DNA of 64,000 bases. Origin: Alitta virens (lineage: Eukaryota; Annelida; Polychaeta; Phyllodocida; Nereididae). The stretch covers positions 30,763,250 through 30,827,249 of the forward strand of contig OW028579.1 of NCBI GenBank assembly GCA_932294295.1, in the 5' to 3' direction. The translations under genes were made by a program, and so were the position numbers. Numbering within the stretch: position 1 is the first letter of the stretch; the number at the start of each line of letters is the position of its first letter. A model generated the notes under the pieces. The model did not search any database, was not told where the DNA came from, and saw only the letters and a program-made list of their open reading frames with translations. Positions 37,797 through 49,981 of the stretch are shown in pieces.

Positions 37797-37860
37797 TAGA
37801 ATAGCGTAACAGAAGCTATAATTAACCTTGGTTTGCTATTAAGTTGTCAAAACTGCAGAA
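37797..37860 (+). repeat. 64-bp direct repeat, copy 1
   Basis: ttagaatagcgtaacagaag to ctgcagaa recurs at 39517-39580 with one mismatch, bracketing the Gypsy remnant. Confidence 0.85.
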
Positions 37861-39039
37861 GTTTTTGATTCTACAAATAATTTTCTTAATTTTATTGTTC
37901 ATGTTGTTAACTTTTCTGGTGTACATGAATTCCTGCCATATGGTGCAGCTTTCTCGCACATATTCAGCAATATCTCCGTCCCCTATCCATGCACGTGGAT
38001 ACCCGATCTAAAGTGTTCCCTGAAAATTCCAGTAAACAGGATGCCCCAGAACAGCCACTGCAAGTCGAACCACAATTTGCGCTTCACTATGACTCAGTTT
38101 CTTCACGATGATGACTGCTGGCTCGCCTTGCCTCGCCTCCCCTTCCCTCGCCTCCCCTCCTCTCCATACCTTTGTTGCTAATACATGTATGTTCAATAAC
38201 AGGTTTTCTACCACTCACTGACTCTGACAGTGCTGGTTTGCCTTATTTTGTTACTGACATTAATTTTTGTGCAGGCTTTTATCTATTACAATTTTACAAT
38301 GGCTCTAACCAATGATCTCAATTTCTTTACATTAAATTGCAATGGCCTTTTTGGTTATATTGACGAAGTTTTGAATGAATCACTTAATGAATGTTTACCA
38401 ATAATGAATGAATTATAATTTATTTGGTCAAATAAAATTTATAAATCAAGCTATATACATGTATATATAAGTTTGTTTGGTATGTAAAATTGAACTAATG
38501 AGAAGTTTTACTGCAAAAAGAAACATGTTAATCGCATTGTGAATTTCAAACATCAAAATCAATTTAAAATGTCTTTTGTTGCTCATTTGAAGTCTCTTTC
38601 ATTTTCATTTTCGATCATTCTCTTTCATCGTAACTTTATGTCATAATTGTTCGTTATAGAGTCTATGTCTCGAGTTCAAATCTTGTTCTGCTGTCAATTG
38701 CTCATGTGAATTTCAACAAAAAGGCAGCGATCCGCCTTCACCTTATCATGAAAATGAGTAATCATTATTTGTTCCAATTTTAGTGGAACTTTGTCACATA
38801 GTCATCTATTTTTTTTAGGTCTCTTCCTGACACGTTCCTGGTGTTTTGACATCGATCGTCACTTGTGTATTTTTTTTTTTGCGATTCTGTCACGACATTT
38901 GGTTCTGCTTCATGTTAGGCTTCGGCTTGTGTATCTTACACTTTTCTTGGTTCGATTTCATCATCTTCTTCTTGGAAGCTCTCTGCTTGCTCTTGTAATT
39001 TTCTAAATTACGTTCTTGCCTGCTTGGTGGTTCTATTGA

Positions 39040-39489
39040 TTTCTCGCCTGGTGATTCTTCTCATCAGCAGTGTACATTACTGGATGTCTGTAATTATTCT
39101 TTGGAACCATTTTAACTGTGTAAACTGTTGGTTCATATGGTGTGCTCCACTTGTTGGTCTTCGGCTGCTTCACCAATAATCATCCAGTATTAATAGAGTC
39201 TTTCTTGTTTCTGTTTTCTTTGTTCGACTTCATCTTCTTCTTGTATTCAGAATCTTTGATGTTCATTTTCATATCTTCTGCCCTTTCTTGTTCTTCTGGT
39301 GGTTGGTAGCCTTAACTTGGTTCGAATGTCTCTGTACTGCATTGCCGCCTTGTATGGTGTCACACCAGTCGCTGGATGAGAACTTGATCTGTATGCAGTT
39401 AACATTATTTCTTGCATGGCTATTCTTCTTTTGGATGCGTCTTTGCCTTGAAGATGTGCAATTTTTGCTGCTTGGCCATTCACAAGCAT
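39040..39489 (-). pseudogene. Ty3/Gypsy integrase C-terminal fragment
   Basis: The minus strand reads AYRSSSHPATGVTPYKAAM and IRTKLRLP, the typical end of a Ty3/Gypsy integrase core. After a stop and frame changes, VKQPKTNKWSTPYEPTVYTV (about 39090-39175) gives the post-core domain. The element is 5'-truncated where it meets the repeat at 39517, and no LTR is evident. It is dead; no other gene lies in 37861-39040, though weak Lys/Arg-rich tail sequence may continue on the minus strand. Confidence 0.75.
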
Positions 39490-39516
39490 GTCCAGACTTT
39501 TCTTTTTTTTTCTTTT

Positions 39517-39580
39517 TAGAATAGCGTAACAGAAGCTATAATTAACCTTGGTTTGCTATTAATTTGTCAAAACTGCAGAA
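39517..39580 (+). repeat. 64-bp direct repeat, copy 2
   Basis: Near-identical to 37797-37860. The LINE RNase H fragment starts right after it. Confidence 0.85.
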
Positions 39581-39593
39581 TGTCCAGGCACAT

Positions 39594-41389
39594 AAATCCA
39601 TATGATATGGTCCATGGATGTGATCTCATCCGGCTCTCTCCATGCTGCTGGCAACCATCCATTCTGCACCTTTGACAGCATTGCAGTAGCTATGGTGACA
39701 GTACAGGCTTCTGGATTATATGAGGCGGCCATTCTAGGGCTCTGTTAATGGCTTCAACCTCCTAGTGCTGCTTGCTTGTGTCCCTTGCCTTCAGCAACTT
39801 TGATGCCTTCCTTGTGTGTGGTAAAAACCCATGTTGGGGGCAGAATCACCTCCAATTGCCTTAACATGCTATTACTTGCAGCAATTGTAGCACCCTCCCT
39901 CTGACCAATCTCTGCATCCACGATCAAACTTCACAACAACCTGCTGATTCGCACTGATGTTCTTTTCCATATAAGTCGGTTGGTAATCTGGTCACCGCAA
40001 ACCTGCTTATATATGCAGTCATAGCGCCGTCCAGCCAGGACTTGTTTTTGAGCCTTCGAATAGGAGCCTCACATAGTTCACAAGGACGCAGACCTTCGGG
40101 AGTTGTTTGTTGTAACATTACACTGCCTTTTGTATGCAAAATTATTAAGGAAAGAATCTGATATGGCCATATTAGAAAACAAAAGGAATGGTGCTGTCTC
40201 CTGCATCCCTGGCTCATAAAATTTTAACACAGATCAATAAATAACAAGTCGCTGAGGAAGCCTGTGTCTTCCATACTGGTCAAGTACAAAAACACCCGTG
40301 AAGGCTACCACAAATTAAGAAGAGAGTATAGTTCAAACAAACGAGACAAGTGTGACAAGCTGATCAACTTGTATAAACCTCAGTCTCTGATTCTACCATC
40401 AGCAGTCAAGCAGCTTGTTGGCAAGTAGAGGAAGTTGCACCTTGCTGCCTTACTTCAAAATCAAGGGCCTTTGCAAGGGTGTCCTCACCTGCCTCAAAGC
40501 CATCCCAGTCCATGTCCACTGCTCCAGGACTATTCCCTCTCTCCAGCTCCTATTGAAAGTACCAGCACATTTATGGTGATTCGATCAGAGCCTTGTGCAC
40601 CACTCTTGGTTGTGCTAATGGCCTGGTCAGTAAATATATTGTCTGGCTCAGTAAGGCCGGCAATGCTGCTCAGTGACAGCTTACTGTTGGTCAATTAGCT
40701 GGTGACACACACTAATCTGCATCTTGATGGTCTGACTGCAGTATGAAATGTGCGAGGAGGAAGGCATTGCCTTGCTCTTCAGGCATGTCAGGTGTGGACA
40801 AGCTGCATAAGTTGTCAACACATTTTGTCCTGATTCTTGTGGAAGTTCCACAACTGTGCTGTTGTGAGATTAAACCTTTCACAAAGGTCATCCCACACTT
40901 TCCTGCAGGCTTTTGCCACTGTGGCCGAGTTGCATTCTAATCTGGCCTGGGTGAAGGCCTCTCTTTTGTCAGATCCAAGGGTTGAGCTCTCATGAATGCC
41001 CGTTCTTTCTAGTTCCTAGTTGCCCCAGCATTGTCGACCTCCTGGATCCACCAGTCTGGTGGGTTGTTCTTTTTTAATACAGCTCTCGCACAGTGCCCCA
41101 GAAACCTTCCTTCTTACAGCCATGGTGTGGATGCTGTTTTCTTTTATATGGACTGGCCTTGGCAATGAGTATCAGACACTAACACTGCAGAGCAGATGAT
41201 CCCTCCCTGCCAGAGGCAAGTGTAAGGTATCACAGTATTAGGGTCTCCTGGTCTCTCTGTGAGCCGGGTTGGAGTGCCCGTATTAAGCAGAAAGAGGTCC
41301 AAGTCAGTGAGAGCAACATTCCTGTTACAACCCGGCTGGGTGATCCCAGACTGGTGGTGTCTGATGTTGAAGTCACCCATAACAATCAC
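39594..41389 (-). pseudogene. Degenerate LINE retrotransposon (endonuclease to RNase H)
   Basis: Read leftward on the minus strand. An APE-type endonuclease end lies at 41144-41389 (VMGDFNIRHHQSG, LLNTGTPTRL). A linker resembling LINE endonuclease-RT spacers follows (NNPPDWWIQEVDNAGA; AFTQARLECNSATVAKAC near 40.9 kb), then weak RT-like scraps, a segment at 39924-40217, and an RNase H piece ending HIIWIYVPGH at about 39594. Many stops and frameshifts show it is long dead. The combination of APE endonuclease and RNase H suits an I/Jockey-type LINE, but I cannot assign the clade. Confidence 0.65.
40245..40429 (+). other. Unassigned coding-like fragment
   Basis: Sixty open plus-strand codons containing KYKNTREGYHKLRREYSSNK and ending PSAVKQLVGK then TAG. 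There is no start codon. Its orientation is opposite to the surrounding LINE pieces. It may be a fragment of another element or chance. Confidence 0.25.
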
Positions 41390-41724
41390 ACATGAACCGC
41401 TGTGTCAGATCATGCAAAAATTCCCAGTGATTTTCTGTTGGTGACGACTCACAATGAATGTAGATGTTTGGGAGATATAGCGGTTGGTCAAGTCTAGGGT
41501 CAATGACTTTAAATTATTTGACTTGACGTCTAGGACTAACATAGTTACTTGCGCACACGCATCCAATAGTGTGACATTGAAGTTTGCTTTAGCGATGTGC
41601 CATGGCAAGGCCATTTTCAATGGAAATATCTGGAAAGATGAAACCTGGAAGATCAAACCTGGGAGCATTATCTTAAGTTTGGTCTCTATATCCTTAGTCT
41701 GTTGGTGTGCCTTCTTTCACACAT

Positions 41725-42085
41725 TGAGGCGCAGTTAGTGTTGTTGGGTTGCTCAACTCCCAAACCTGAGGGTGTGGGTTAGAGCCTCAGCCGCTGCACT
41801 TTTTGTTTGTGGCCTTCGGCAAGCCACTTAGTCCTCGCCACCACTGTTCACCCAGCAGATGAGTGGGTACCTGGCTCGAGAAGATTCGACTGCTCCAAAG
41901 AAGGACTGCTGTTTAAGCTACTGTGCCATGTGCGTGTTCATAGCTGCAGGGGACTGAGACGGAGAGCCAGGGGAGCCCGCCTTACACAACATAATTGAGC
42001 TGATGGCTCTTAAATATAAACCTCCACTGAACGCGCTCAGTGAGGGCGAATATGAGCGGTATATCAAATGAATTAATAAATTATA
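41725..42085 (+). repeat. SINE with tRNA-like head and conserved core
   Basis: The head has an A-box-like GGCGCAGTTAGTGTTGTTGG and a B-box-like GTGGGTTAGAGCC. The core, ggccttcggcaagccactta...gatgagtgggtacctggc, resembles that of several marine invertebrate SINEs. The tail is attaataaattataataat. Confidence 0.7.
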
Positions 42086-42236
42086 ATAATATCATGCTTC
42101 TGAGGCATCGCTTTCCTGTGTGGCAGTCTCTCCTCCCAGATGTGTGGCTGGAATAACACACCCATTACACTCACCTTTACACCCCAATTACATCACCATG
42201 GTCCAGATAACATGATATCATGATACAATGTCAATT

Positions 42237-42535
42237 TCAGGTCGCCTTAATGCCAAGTTACCCTAATGACCTTTAATTGCTTCATATTGATAGTTCATTA
42301 AACATTAGGGCAACCGCATTAGGGCGACTTGAAAAAAAAAATGATATGGCTTATATTCTTGTGTGTTGATACTACATCAGTGGTACAAAAGCTGTTGCAA
42401 ATCTATGTCTGGGGAATATCACTAGTCCAGTATGATGGACTGACCATGTATGCAGACACCCAGAAATCTGGTTTGAATGGAAAGGTTGCCCTAAGGACAC
42501 CAAGTCGCCCTAATGACACCAAGTCTGCCTAATGA
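42237..42535. repeat. AGTCGCCCTAATG repeat cluster
   Basis: Several direct and inverted copies of (a)gtcgcc(c)taatgac, including a hairpin between about 42239 and 42331, and two direct copies at about 42500-42535. No gene is present. Confidence 0.55.
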
Positions 42536-42559
42536 CGTTTGTATTGTTATATATATCAT

Positions 42560-42955
<396 letters not shown>

Positions 42956-43264
42956 AATAACAATTTCACATTTTTTGACTAGATAGGAGGGTAAGGATGA
43001 CGGCTGATCAGGAAGACGTGGTCATCTGTAACTGATAGACTACTCTTATGTCTCAATTTCTATATTCTAAGAGATAGGCATGAGAGGCAAGCTACAGACA
43101 GATACATAAATCGGCTGAATATCACTATAGTATCGCAAATAATTAACAATAATATCACAAAACGAGCTTTACACATGATGCATTTTGACTCGGTCTCGGA
43201 AATGGATGTTACTGGGTCCTACGTGGGGGTAAATTAGGGAAAGGACCCTCAGAAATTCAGGGTA

Positions 43265-46200
43265 TTAATACCCGAAAGGTAAAGTGTCAAAGGTATTAGG
43301 AATCAAACAACGTTTGTTGTACGTGACACGGAACTTTTTGATCTCCTCCCTGTTGTAGAGCAAAAAGCGTCTCTTGTCATGTGCAATTTTGGTGTAGCGA
43401 GCATATATGTAGGGATCCTCACCCTCGGACAGTGGATAAGTGTCAGGGTCTGCCCAGAAGAGGACTAATCGTGTCATACTCTCAAAGTCCAGTTTGAGGG
43501 CATTCTCATGATTAAGGGTAAAACCTTTCAGTTTTACCACCAACCGTCCCAAATTCGTCAAGAATGCATACGACTTAGGACCGCTGCTGACAAAACGAGT
43601 GATATATTCTCCTTCCTTCAGCTCATTTGTCCACTGGCCCAGGTGATCCCCCATGTCTGGCATGTACTCTCCTTCCTCGTCACTGTACTCGTAGACCACG
43701 GAGTCCGTGTCAAAGTACAACACACGTCTTCCCAAACCCAACAGCACCTTATACAATCGGCGTCTAGCGTTTGCAGTGGTGAATGCCGCCACAAACACGT
43801 TCACATGACTCATCTCAGGTTCAAAGCCTTTACCATAGTCATACTGTAGGAGACAACGTTTAGGGGATAACACATTAACGTCCTTCAGGTCCAAAGAGGG
43901 GTTACTCATGTACTTGTACAATTCAGTCCCGCTTCCCACCAACTTGTGGACCCTGTGATTGCTACACTCCCCGAATTTACCCCAAAAACTGTTGAGCAAA
44001 AGCTTGTTGGTTGCTCTCTTCCCGGAATTATAGCCAATAGAACCCTCGTCCAGTTGAATACCCTCCGTCCTAGCATAGTTGGCAATGTAGTCCGCCTTCC
44101 GTTCAGGGGTCATATTCTGTGAAGGCCAACCCGAAGCCTCTTGTTTCCCCTTCAAGAAGAGGTTTATGTACTCCACGAAGAACCCCGAATTGGCCTCTCC
44201 CAGAGTTCCCTGAGCTCCCTGAGATCCCTGAGATCCCTGAGAACCATGAGTTCCCCGAGTGTACTGGGCCCTCTCCTTGAAGTGGTACACCTCGTAGATG
44301 TGGATGATCTGATACCTGATGCTCACGGCGTCCTCCAGATCCACAGTCGTCCATTCACCCACGAGGTACCTCTCTTCTTCAGTGCAACGACATTTGCCCT
44401 TGCGGTTTTCTCTGGCGCACTTTCCACAGAGAGGGAACATGAGTTTACCGTTGACCCTGTGCGGTAGGCACGGATGGTACGGCCCTCTCGGTGGCCGAAC
44501 CTTGGCCTTGATCAGGCCAAAGAACTGACTGATATCAGTCGTACCAGGATCAACGATCACCTCGGGTTTTCCCACAGGGAAGACGTCGTTCTTCAGGACC
44601 ATGGGGTACAGCGAACAAATGTCCACGTACCCTATTTTTTTCCCGTCTTTAGCCTCATGGTAAAGTTTTACGGCATTGGTACGTCCACCATAAAACCCAC
44701 GACGAGGGTCAAGACGTGGGACCAAGTCCAACTCTTCTGAGAGCATCTGGAGACGTGGGTCATCCCTGAGTATTTTGTTGAACTCACACTCCCAGATAAC
44801 TCTCACCTCGAGTTTGAGTTCATCCCTCAGGTACCTCAAACGACTCATGGTGCGGTGGTACAAGGAATCGAGACTCTCTCCCGTGTGCGGGTGCTTAATA
44901 CGTGTTTCAGGGTCCTGGCTACCGTAACAGCTCCTACAACCGTGGTACACGCAGCCCAGAAACCCGTAAGCCATCTCTTTACCTGTGCTCTCATCCCTGT
45001 GGTATCCGTCCACCTTAAGCCATCTTCGGCCATCTTTACCTCTCACACGGTGCTCACCGTCGTTCCTCGCATGTTGGATTCAAATGTTTTTACGGCGAGC
45101 CTCATGCTCGAGCCAGATGATCGAAGCCTGACTGTGGTTGTCAACCCCAGCGAACCCCCAGGCTGGCATGCGGGCGAACGGTGTTGAGACAAAAGTCCTG
45201 CTCTTGATCTCCACAGTGACAGGGTCAATTACCCTGTCTTCCTTATCAACTAGCTTCATCTGGTCATTGGTGAGATAGCCGTCTACCTTACGACCATTGG
45301 CTAGTTCTACCTCGTATTTCTCAGTTAGAAACTTGGAGAGGAAGGTCGCCATGCACACACCAGCCAGGGTGTTGTACTGGAAAGGGTCTATCCCCATCCT
45401 CCTAGTTATCCGCTCCCCACCCTCCCCTACGTCTACCACTTCTTCCCGGGACGTTATGCTCAGGAGCCATTCTCTGAAGGCATTACAACTCTCTTGGAGG
45501 ATGTTCACGTCATCCTCGCAGTAGGCTAAGATTTCCTTGCGGAAATCAAATGTCTTTCCTTTTTGCTTTTTGTACCATCGAAGAAACTCTTCTCTGGCCT
45601 TTGGCTTCATGGTGTTGACACCATAGCAGTAAGGATGAGGCATTTTCCCAACAAAATCCCAATTCTTCTTCTGGTTGAAGAATATAGGGAAGTAACCCTT
45701 GCGGATGTCCTTAATGCCGAAAACTTCGGGCATTTGAGCCAGTGGGAAGGTGAGGAAGTTAAGAGTGTCTATCACCCTGAACTTCCCCGTGTCTATACAG
45801 ACAATCTTACTCCCCTGTAGATCACCTTGGGCATCTTACCCAACAAGTCAAACACGTAACTTGCTATGAAGTAACAGTCGTAAGCCTGCCCATTGTGGAA
45901 GAGGAGAGTGTAGCCTTCGAATTCTTTGCCGAAGATGAAGTCACAGAAATCAGCTGAGGCTTCATCGCCGAAGAAGTCAGCACCCCTCCTCCCGCACTCC
46001 GGATCGGACATGCACACCGTGCGGAGGTCATCCCCACGCTTGTGCTTACCGATCTGTGAACTACATTTGGCACACGAGGATCCGCAGTGCGCGCATCGAG
46101 GCATGTCACGGTAACTCACAGCCTCGCAGTGTTCACATTGCCAATGAGCCACCACCAAATTAGGATAGTGCCTAGCCCCAGTTGGATCCGCTTCGAAATC

Positions 46201-47805
46201 AGCATAAATGCATTTCGAAGAGATGGGTTTAGGCTTCCTTTGGCGAATATAGCAAAAGTGAACACCGGACACCAACTCCTGACAAACGTTACATTTCCTG
46301 TAACCGCAGCGGTGTCCTGCGCTTGGTTTATAGTATACGCTGCACTCTATGCAACGGTGTGTCCCTTTGCACACATCATTACCACGATGGAGCTCGTAAC
46401 AGGCCAGCATCTTGAACTCCCTTTTACAAATACGACAAGCTATCGACTCCCCGGACACCTCCGTGCAATCATCTCTCCTGCAGCAGAAACATTGGCCACA
46501 ACCTCGGTGCCCAACAGTCTTTATGTAGCTTGTGTAGCATTTACCACAGAAAGCTGTACCACCGAATGCTGTATTCAGGTTGAAAATTGCGCTGAAGTGA
46601 CCGGGATCCGCACGACGCAAGACCGATTTCTGGTAAAACAGGTACAAAGTTCGCTGCCTCTCCTCGCACCCAACGTATACCGGTTTGTGTTGGTTGCCTA
46701 CACCCTGAGAAAACACCACTATCTGGGCGTTCACCTCACGCTCGAAAGCTGCAATGTCCTCGAAGGTCGGGATATAATCTAGTTCGAGGCCTGTGTTGCA
46801 ATGGAGTCTCTCTGCCTCTCTCGTTTGAACCTTTCTTTTGCTGTTTTGTAGCTTGTCCAGGTTATTTCTGGCCCTTTTGTAATCGAGAGAGGTTTTATCC
46901 TCTATCCAACGCAACTCCTCTAACTTGGCAAGGGACAGTACGATGGATCTAGCTAGGCATAGATTATCTTTCTTGGTCGAAGAAAAGCTTCTCTTGGCCT
47001 TAATAGGATCATCTTTGTTGTTAAACAGTTGCCTCGGATCAAGAGGTTTGCCTGCACCCCTGGGGTTCCTTATCACTGCGACATGGATTTCCAGGGGTTC
47101 ATCGAGGTAAATGTCGTGATCCGATTGCAGTATCTGCTCTAAATGAGTCATGATGTGTCCTATTGTCATGTCTCTCAGTGGCATCAAACCGATGGACTAA
47201 GGACTGAAGAAGGCCGTATTAGAAATGAAGAACCTGACCAGATCCATTGGTGCGTAAGTCTCGTTAAGCCTGCCTATTATACCCTCGACCAGCTCCGTCA
47301 CATCAGCAAAGATGTTGGCTAGTGTGGTGTTGTTCCAAGACCGGTCAAAATGTACTCTATATATACTCTCACTGACCACGCCGTCATCAAACTCTTCATT
47401 ATTCCTATGGACCACCATGTTCCTGAGGAATTGGACTGAATAGTTGTCCCCCTGAAACAACATTCCGTCCTCGAAATCCATGTTCTCCAATCCGTCTTCA
47501 GGAAACATGGGGTCCTGAGGCTCACCCTCCTGTTGGTTTACAGGCTCTTGTTGCCTACCCCCCTGTGCATCCTCATCCTCATCCTCATCCTCATTCTCCG
47601 ACTGATACAGGGGTCCTCCCCGGTGTTCCTGAGTGGGTGACATTGTCATGGGTGAGGGGGTACGTAGGTCCTCCCATTTTTCACCCTCTCCCATAGAACT
47701 GTTAGCGTATACCAGGGAGAGTAGACTATCAAAGTCGGCATCGAATGGGAACTCTTCAGGATCGATGACTTCCCTCAACTCTCCTCCTGAGATTTCTTCC
47801 ATCAT
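43265..47805 (-). pseudogene. Polinton protein-primed DNA polymerase B, broken
   Basis: This is the replicative polymerase of a Polinton/Maverick. From the N-terminus it has a conserved leader (47805-47200), an OTU-like motif pair (DNLCLARS and GHFSAIF), a Cys-rich zinc region (about 46.58-46.25 kb), the 3'-5' exonuclease motifs (YADFEAD near 46.2 kb; HNGQAYDCYF; YCEDDVNIL), and the polymerase motifs VDICSLYP (near 44.61 kb), NKLLLNSFWGKFGE and YFDTDS (near 43.71 kb). The span of about 1,500 codons is broken by in-frame TAG at 47197-47199, a single-base frameshift between about 45776 and 45793, and in-frame TGA at 45080-45082. A Gly-Ser-Gln repeat interrupts the region near 44.2 kb. It is almost certainly inactive as encoded. 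Confidence 0.9.
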
Positions 47806-47857
47806 TCTCCTGGCCTCCCTAATTATTGATAATCAAAAAAAAAAAAAGTATTTTATT

Positions 47858-48211
47858 TTAAACGTATATCACCTTCATAAGAAATAGCCTGGGATGATGA
47901 AACAATTCAATTACTGACTCATAGGACAGACGAGGGAATCTCTCCAGGTACTCGGTTATTTTCTTCTGGTAGCGGGTCGAGAGCTTTCGGCCATGACCCT
48001 TACCACCCACATTCTGTAAACCCGAAGGACCCGCTACAGGTTCTTCGTCATTGTACACAAATGCCGGGAGTCCTGATGGTCCTGATGGTCCTGATGGTCC
48101 TGAAGGTCCTGAAGGTCCTGAAGGTTCTGAAAGTTCTGAAGGTCCCTGGACGGGCTCCATCTCAGGACTGAGGGGTTGCAAACCCGATGTACTGGGTATC
48201 GGCTGGTCCAT
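47858..48211 (-). CDS. Small ORF with Ser-Gly-Pro repeats upstream of polymerase
   Basis: A 117-codon ORF: an N-terminal Pro/Ser/Glu-rich part, a perfect GPS tripeptide run (five or more), then a basic/helical end (GRKLSTRYQKKITEYLERF...SYESVIELFHH). It lies just upstream of the polymerase N-terminus and downstream of the spliced exons 48407-49250. It may be a further exon of that unit, but the phases I deduce do not join cleanly on either side, so a frameshift or separate start is possible. Family unknown. Confidence 0.45.
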   Translation of the reverse strand: MDQPIPSTSGLQPLSPEMEPVQGPSELSEPSGPSGPSGPSGPSGPSGLPAFVYNDEEPVAGPSGLQNVGGKGHGRKLSTRYQKKITEYLERFPRLSYESVIELFHHPRLFLMKVIYV

Positions 48212-48406
48212 AGGGGTTAAAGTCTCTAACTCAACCTAATGTCCATTCCTTATAGATTTTAGGGAAAAAATAAAATAAATAAAAAATCTCAATTAAAAAC
48301 CTCACACCTCGGTAAGTTTATTTTATTTTATTCAATTTTATTTATTTATTTATTTTATTATTATTATTATTATTATTTTTTTTTTTAAAGTAATAACGAC
48401 ACTCAC

Positions 48407-49250
48407 CCCGTTTGACCTTTCACCAGAGGCTTTCCCCTTTCAGTTGGTCCTACTTTAGCATCGCACTGCTCAACTTCCTTCGGTTTTCTAATAATAGAAT
48501 ACAAGTTAACTTTGACTATAACCCAATAGGACTTGATGTGAACCCAATTCTTATAAAATATACTTACACTCCGTTATCTAGACCGATCTGCTCTTGAGTT
48601 ATCTCTCCCCCACCTCTTCTCGCCTCTCTGTAGGAGAAGAAAAAGTGACTTGTTCATAAACTCAAAGGTACAGTCAATCTCAATTCAAATTAGTACATGT
48701 TAAGTAACTTTCAGGCTCTACTCACAACACTGTAAGGAGACGTTTGGCCTCTACTTCAATCGAGACCTCTCCTCCCTGTTCCCTCTTCCTTTTGCCCGAG
48801 AAGGCTCTGGAGAGTCGACTCAACTCCAGCACCCTCTTTGCATGGTAAGCCAGAGCTTGGTCCACTCTCTAGTATGCGGAGATAATAAAACATCACCTTA
48901 TGAGATTAGAAAAAATTTCAATTCTTTACAAAGCGGTGTTCCTTAATAGATATAACCCTTCTTACCTTCCGGAGAGTCAGCTCCGAAGTCAGCAGGGTTT
49001 CGTCCTCCTCCTCCTCTTTCTCCTCCTCCTCCTTTTCCTCCTTTTCCTCCTTCTCCTCCTTCTCCTCCTTCTCCTCATACCCGTGTACTCGGTAAGGTTC
49101 TTCTTCTTCTTCTTCTTCCTCTTCCGCTAACATCGCCACTGTGTCACGACCCTCTCTCCTCAATGACTCGTGGGTTTCTTCACCCGCTTCCTCTTGAGAT
49201 GTACACACCTGTTGGAGGAGTCGTAGCTCACGGATGGTATCTTCCACCAT
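48407..49250 (-). CDS. Spliced charged-protein gene of the Polinton
   Basis: Four minus-strand exons join in consistent phase: 49250-48966, 48868-48726, 48627-48568 and 48487-48407. All have GT-AG junctions, with introns of 97, 98 and 80 bases. The first encodes MVEDTIRELRLLQQVC followed by a long Glu/Lys tract (EEKEEK repeats). The second is basic-helical (RVDQALAYHAKRVLELSRL), and the last two are charged. An acceptor-like tttacag just before the ATG allows yet another 5' exon. I do not recognise the product. It starts head-to-head with the ATPase gene (first ATG 49297), so a shared short promoter is likely. Confidence 0.5.
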
Positions 49251-49296
49251 TCTGTAAATAGGTAAACACTTGTTAAAAGAACGAAACGACAAATCA

Positions 49297-49980
49297 ATGA
49301 TGAGTACGGAATCAGCTACTGGCCAGGGTATTTTTAAATTCGAGAGTCCTTCTTCAACAATGGTAGTCGGCCCATCAATGGCCGGTAAGACCGTGCTGAC
49401 CATGCAGATCCTACGCAACTCATCACTCATGTACACAGTGCCTCCTAATAATATAGTGTACGCATACGGAGTGTATCAGAAGGCTTTCAGCGAACTGGAA
49501 ACCGAGTTGAACAACCTCACATTACACGAAGGACTGCCCAGTAAGGAAATGATAGAGAGCATAGGATCCGAAGAGAAGGAGTCTCACAGTCTCATAGTAC
49601 TAGACGATCTTATGGACGAAATTTGTAAATCATCCGAAATGTGCTCTCTCTTCACGCGTGATGTACATCACAGACGTATATCTGTCATCATGATCACTCA
49701 AAACATTTTCCACCAATCAAAGTACTCCCGCACTATTAGTCTGAACTCGAGCTACTTAATATTAATGAAAACGTGTAGAGATTTACAACAGATACACAAC
49801 CTGTCTCGTCAAATGTTCCCGAGCACTCCGAAGAGATTGTTGGAAGCCTACGAAGACGCTACATGACCACCCCGTGGTTATCTCGTTGTCAACAATCTGA
49901 CCGGTTCGGGTGATGACGACGTACGTCTGAGCACTAGTATTTTACCCAAGGACACTCTGATACTGTACACTCGAAAATAA
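49297..49980 (+). pseudogene. Polinton FtsK/HerA-type packaging ATPase, in-frame stop
   Basis: Genome-packaging ATPase of the adenovirus-A32/HerA-like group. The Walker A motif VVGPSMAGKT lies near the N-terminus, Walker B LIVLDDLMDE near residue 100, and a sensor-like MITQN follows. I choose ATG 49297 over the upstream TTG-initiated frame because homologues begin close to the Walker A region. TGA at 49864-49866 stops the frame, but the same frame stays open to TAA at 49980 with a plausible C-terminal tail (GYLVVNNLTG...). The stop therefore probably truncates the protein by about 38 residues. It is first in the rightward gene series. Confidence 0.85.
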
Positions 49981-49981
49981 C

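Noticed and set aside
47197..47805. Separate 202-residue gene
   Set aside because: Same frame as the downstream polymerase and matches the polymerase leader; divided from it only by a TAG.
48060..48130. Short tandem repeats resembling a CRISPR or satellite
   Set aside because: A 9-base repeat encoding Gly-Pro-Ser within an ORF; no spacers.
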